Source: Astrocystis sublimbata | Taxonomy: Eukaryota; Ascomycota; Sordariomycetes; Xylariales; Xylariaceae | Assembly: GCA_022453515.1 (NCBI GenBank) | Contig: JAJNNY010000038.1 | Coordinates: forward strand, 248,001 to 312,000 | Length of the DNA stretch: 64,000 bases | Reading direction: 5' to 3' | Part shown: piece by piece, positions 60,672 through 64,000 of the stretch | Layout: every line of letters begins with the position of its first letter | How positions within the stretch are numbered: the first letter of the stretch is position 1 | Program-made: the position numbers and the translations under genes | The notes under the pieces: generated by a model | Told to the model about the DNA's origin: nothing | What the model saw: only the letters and a program-made list of their open reading frames with translations | Databases searched by the model: none

Positions 60672-62560
60672 GGTATGCGATCGAGGTGAGAAATTGGGAA
60701 TCCTAAAGGAAGCTTTGTGCTTGGTGAAGGGCGAGGACAATCAAGGGTCGAGTCTGAAAAGTGATAAGTGTACGGTTCATAATGGGTTTTATTCTGGTGA
60801 TCTGTCGGGGACCTCCGACCAAGCTTTGTAAAGGTATCTTTGAAGAGCAAGCCACGTCTACCTAGGGTACCTACAGGTAGGTAGGTTATGTAGGTTATGT
60901 GGAGGTGACCTCAGCGTGAAGAGGAGAGAAGGGTCCGCAGACGGCTGGCAGGTGCGGGATGCGAAGCTACTGAGATTATGTAGGCATTCACGCTCACCTC
61001 ATGAGGCGCACGGCTGGACTGGAGAATGCAACCTTGAACCTTGGAACTCTACCTAATCAGAGACGCTGAAGTACATTCATAAATACCACCAGCTGGAGGT
61101 GGGTGATCAGATCAGAGTTGGACTGCTACCCAGACGAGATAGTATTCCAGTCTGTTACCTTTGGCTTATGTAGGTGTAGGTACCTTACCGACTCTTATCA
61201 ACCAGTTTTAGGTAATAGGCTAGATACCTCATCGTGGGTAAGGAAGTATGTACCTCTATCAGCCATCTGTCTAACACCAAGGGAGTTAGACAATTCTGGC
61301 GTGTCTGGGCTACACCTCAATGGAATATCCGAGCCAAAGGAAGGTAGACGACCCCGCTCTTGACAATGCTGCCGCTCGATTTATCTCCAAAGGCATCTAA
61401 GATAATGGGTCTTTCCCATTGCCTATAATTGCCCTTGTTTACATTCGGGTCCCAAACTTTAATGTTGGAAGTAATATCGCAAATGGGGGTTCCAAACTTA
61501 CACCGTATCTAATCATGGATATCGGTATACACAAATTTGTACTCTATTATACACATCATGGATATAATCATGATGCCAACAACTTGAATGTGCACCTATA
61601 GGCACCAGCTTACCGTACCTAGCCCGTGGAGGTAACATTAACTGTCCAGTGTAGTTGAGTGCAGGTAGATGTCGACCCGGACACTTAATGTTACCCCCTC
61701 GTGCCTAGGTTAGGTAGGTACCCAGGTAGGTACCCGCTAGGTGGTAGGTACTGCCACAGGCATGGATCCGTTCGATTGGGACTGGGATGGCAGGGATCTT
61801 GAGGGCAAGTACCTAGGTATCTACAGTGCCTTCCAAGGTTCTTTGCGCCCAGCTTCCTTCAAATCACCAAGCCACAAGCCCGTACCTGACATAGGGCCTT
61901 TATGCTGTCGCGGTCTATTTACCTAGTACACGCTGACTCGGGTATATGCTCAACATCAACACCACCGTCGCCAGCCACCAGTTGCACTCACTTCCTTCTG
62001 CCGTCTCACAACCTCCAATCTACTACAACCTACAACCTACATTGCATTGCAATCAGCATGCGCTGCACGTCCATGCCGTAACCTGGACACATACCTAATC
62101 TATCGGGATCTCATTTTCTTTGTACAGCAGACTACTTTCGACATAGTAGGTTTGTTTCACTTGCCTCCGTCCCGCCAGCACCCAGAAGCTCCGTGCTGCT
62201 TATTTAGTCGCGATCCACCCCCGGCACACGCTCCAGCCCTCCCGCTCCTCCCAATCCATCCGCCGTCGCTCACTTTCAAACATAGCCGCATCAACAATAC
62301 AGTCCCTGCCCAACCCCGAGTGCACGTGGCCATTCGCGGTTGCCGTCGTACTCGGGCCGTCTACTTCCTACTCCAGACTCTCGGCTTGCGATCCATCACC
62401 TTCCACGCCGCCTGCTGTTTCCGACCTGTTCCTCCGACTCCCGCTCCCCTATGCGCTACGAGGCCATTAAGATGAGGCGTCCCTGACCCAAGCAATTTCG
62501 AAGTACAAGTCCCACAACGTCGCTTTCATTCCAGTCTGCATGTCTACAATACAAGCAAAT
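60672..62560. other. Intergenic region upstream of FUR1 and the WAPL-like gene
   Basis: Divergent promoters over 1.9 kb with no supported gene. It contains many TAGG/CCTA short repeats (60860-60900, 61700-61745), a TACCTAGGTA copy (61810-61819) and a C/T-rich stretch (about 62160-62440) just before the WAPL-like start. Confidence 0.5.
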
Positions 62561-64000
62561 ATGGGGGCCGATTACGAGCTTGGCGCACAGCGCAAGAGGC
62601 GGATGATAGCCACATATGGCAAGGCCACCAAGAGGAGAGTCCCCAAAACTGTCTTCACGCCCGTCACGGCATCTGCGTCGGCATCCGAAGATGAACCTGT
62701 CGCTGCGCCGAACAAAACCGCGGCGCACCCGCCTGTCTCGCCTAGATCGCACCCGCCGCCTGCGCGCCACAATGCCGTCAAACAAGACCGTGGCAAGCTG
62801 TCGAAACCTGCGCCTCCCCGAAATATGGCAGATCGAAAACGCAAAGCCACACAGAATAGGAAGTCTCAAGACCAGCCGCAGCCGGAGCCGGTCGCAGACG
62901 GACCGGTAGCTAGGGCGCTTTCTTCTGTATCAAAAGCTGGCCGGTCACGCATCACACGACCCGTAAAGGAGCCAGCCGTGAGACCCAATGGTAAGGAAGT
63001 TGAACCGGCAAGTGTTCATCAATACGACCCTTATGATGTGATGGACATCGAGGCAACTGAACCCCGCCTCTCAAGTCCTCCACCAACGCCCACGCTGCAT
63101 GGAGGTGCTAATCCACCTAAACCATCTTCTCACATTCTCGGCCAGCAGAGGCCTGCGCAAGCGGCCCCAGGAAAGAGCGCACAGAAGCGCTCCGGACAAC
63201 GACAGCATCAAATCCCCCTACATCTTGCGCAAGGCTTGGCTCCAGGGCCCAAACAGGCAGCCGCACCATCTGCCAACATAGTGCAAGAGCAAAGTCAAAG
63301 CATGTCTATCAAGAAGCCGGGATTTATCATATCCGCGAAGAAGTCTCGGAAACGACTGATAGATGCTCTGGCGGAACAAGAGTCGGATGACGATGATACT
63401 GTCTTGGGCGAAGAATCGGTCGATTCGCAAGCTGCCTCAAGCCAAACCATGTTAAGCCAATCCAGTAACACGTCTATTTTGGAAGACCAGAGTTCGCCAT
63501 CCACCCCAAAGGCCAAGACCAGGACGGCTCCGGCCACAGCGTCGCGCACTTTTGTTAGAAGCAACAGTGCACTCAAATTCACATACGGGGAAGGGAGAAC
63601 TTTGCGCGAAGAGGAGGATAGTCTCCTAGAATCAATAGCCCTTCCGGAACTACCGTCGTACTCTAAAAGGCGTTTGGAACTTGGAGGCCCGAGGAAGTCT
63701 GCATCGTCCGCAGGAGCGTTCGATATTGAGGACGATGAAATTACGGGGAAGTCGCCCAGTTCTAAACTTCGTGGAATTCACGAGCTACGACAAGCTGGTG
63801 CGAACTCTCGAGTGGCAGATGCCATGCAAGACCTCATCGACCAGATAGGTGCACCTGGCATGGGCGCTTTATCGTCTCGTCGCGCGGCTCTGCTACAAGT
63901 GGCAGAGAAAATGCAAGACAAAACATTCACGACGCAGTGTCGTGACCACGGAATCGAGAGTGTGCTACTCATGGATATCGGAAAGGAAGCAGACACTATC
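62561..64000 (+). CDS. WAPL/Rad61-like cohesin regulator, 3' partial
   Basis: The frame is open from the ATG at 62561 to the last base (480 codons, no stop). The N-terminal 330 or so residues are disordered, rich in Lys, Pro, Ser and Gln, with an early MGADYELGAQRKRR. A conserved core then begins: FTYGEGRTLREEEDSLLES, ELRQAGANSRVADAMQDL and EKMQDKTFTTQCRDHGIES. This pattern marks the fungal WAPL (wings apart-like) family, which releases cohesin from chromatin; the yeast homologue is Rad61. The remaining helical WAPL domain lies beyond the window. The initial ATG is the first in frame after a C/T-rich leader. No intron is needed in the visible part. Confidence 0.82.
   Translation, partial: MGADYELGAQRKRRMIATYGKATKRRVPKTVFTPVTASASASEDEPVAAPNKTAAHPPVSPRSHPPPARHNAVKQDRGKLSKPAPPRNMADRKRKATQNRKSQDQPQPEPVADGPVARALSSVSKAGRSRITRPVKEPAVRPNGKEVEPASVHQYDPYDVMDIEATEPRLSSPPPTPTLHGGANPPKPSSHILGQQRPAQAAPGKSAQKRSGQRQHQIPLHLAQGLAPGPKQAAAPSANIVQEQSQSMSIKKPGFIISAKKSRKRLIDALAEQESDDDDTVLGEESVDSQAASSQTMLSQSSNTSILEDQSSPSTPKAKTRTAPATASRTFVRSNSALKFTYGEGRTLREEEDSLLESIALPELPSYSKRRLELGGPRKSASSAGAFDIEDDEITGKSPSSKLRGIHELRQAGANSRVADAMQDLIDQIGAPGMGALSSRRAALLQVAEKMQDKTFTTQCRDHGIESVLLMDIGKEADTI

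Overview
The window comes from the nuclear genome of a filamentous ascomycete (Pezizomycotina; Sordariomycetes is my guess from gene style only). Introns are short (about 50-165 nt, GT...AG, with CTAAC/CTGAC-like branch sites). Housekeeping genes match fungal families, intergenic DNA is long, and there is a fungal non-reducing polyketide gene cluster. Coding regions were read on both strands. Exons were joined by splice consensus, reading phase and remembered family conservation. No database search was run, so every multi-exon model is a prediction.

Left part (1-31 kb), mostly housekeeping: the 3' two thirds of TRA1 (+); VAS1 valyl-tRNA synthetase (-); a dihydropyrimidinase/hydantoinase (-); an ankyrin-like gene interrupted by an in-frame stop (-); an ABHD11/Imo32-like mitochondrial hydrolase (+); a Rab18-like GTPase (-); ribosomal protein eS1 (-); a weak hypothetical ORF (-); and a URC1-type GTP cyclohydrolase II-like gene (-) with 19 predicted exons, one of only 4 nt.

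Centre (32.4-55.4 kb), a compact secondary-metabolite cluster: FAD monooxygenase (-), cytochrome P450 (+), AflR-like Zn2Cys6 regulator (-), non-reducing PKS SAT-KS-MAT-PT-ACP-ACP-R (+), medium-chain dehydrogenase/reductase (-), questin-oxidase-like Baeyer-Villiger enzyme (+) and MFS exporter (+). The inferred scheme is an aromatic polyketide released reductively as an aldehyde, then hydroxylated, oxidised and possibly ring-cleaved, then exported. Every promoter-bearing intergenic region in the cluster has a TCG-N5-CGA site, the core recognised by AflR. The cluster's own AflR-like protein lacks the expected sixth zinc-cluster cysteine.

Right part (55.9-64 kb): a secreted DUF1996 protein (-), ELF1 (+), uracil phosphoribosyltransferase (-) and the start of a WAPL/Rad61-like cohesin regulator (+) that runs off the right edge. 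Three genes of pyrimidine salvage or breakdown (dihydropyrimidinase, URC1-like, UPRT) lie within 48 kb. I saw no tRNA, rRNA, CRISPR array or recognisable transposon.
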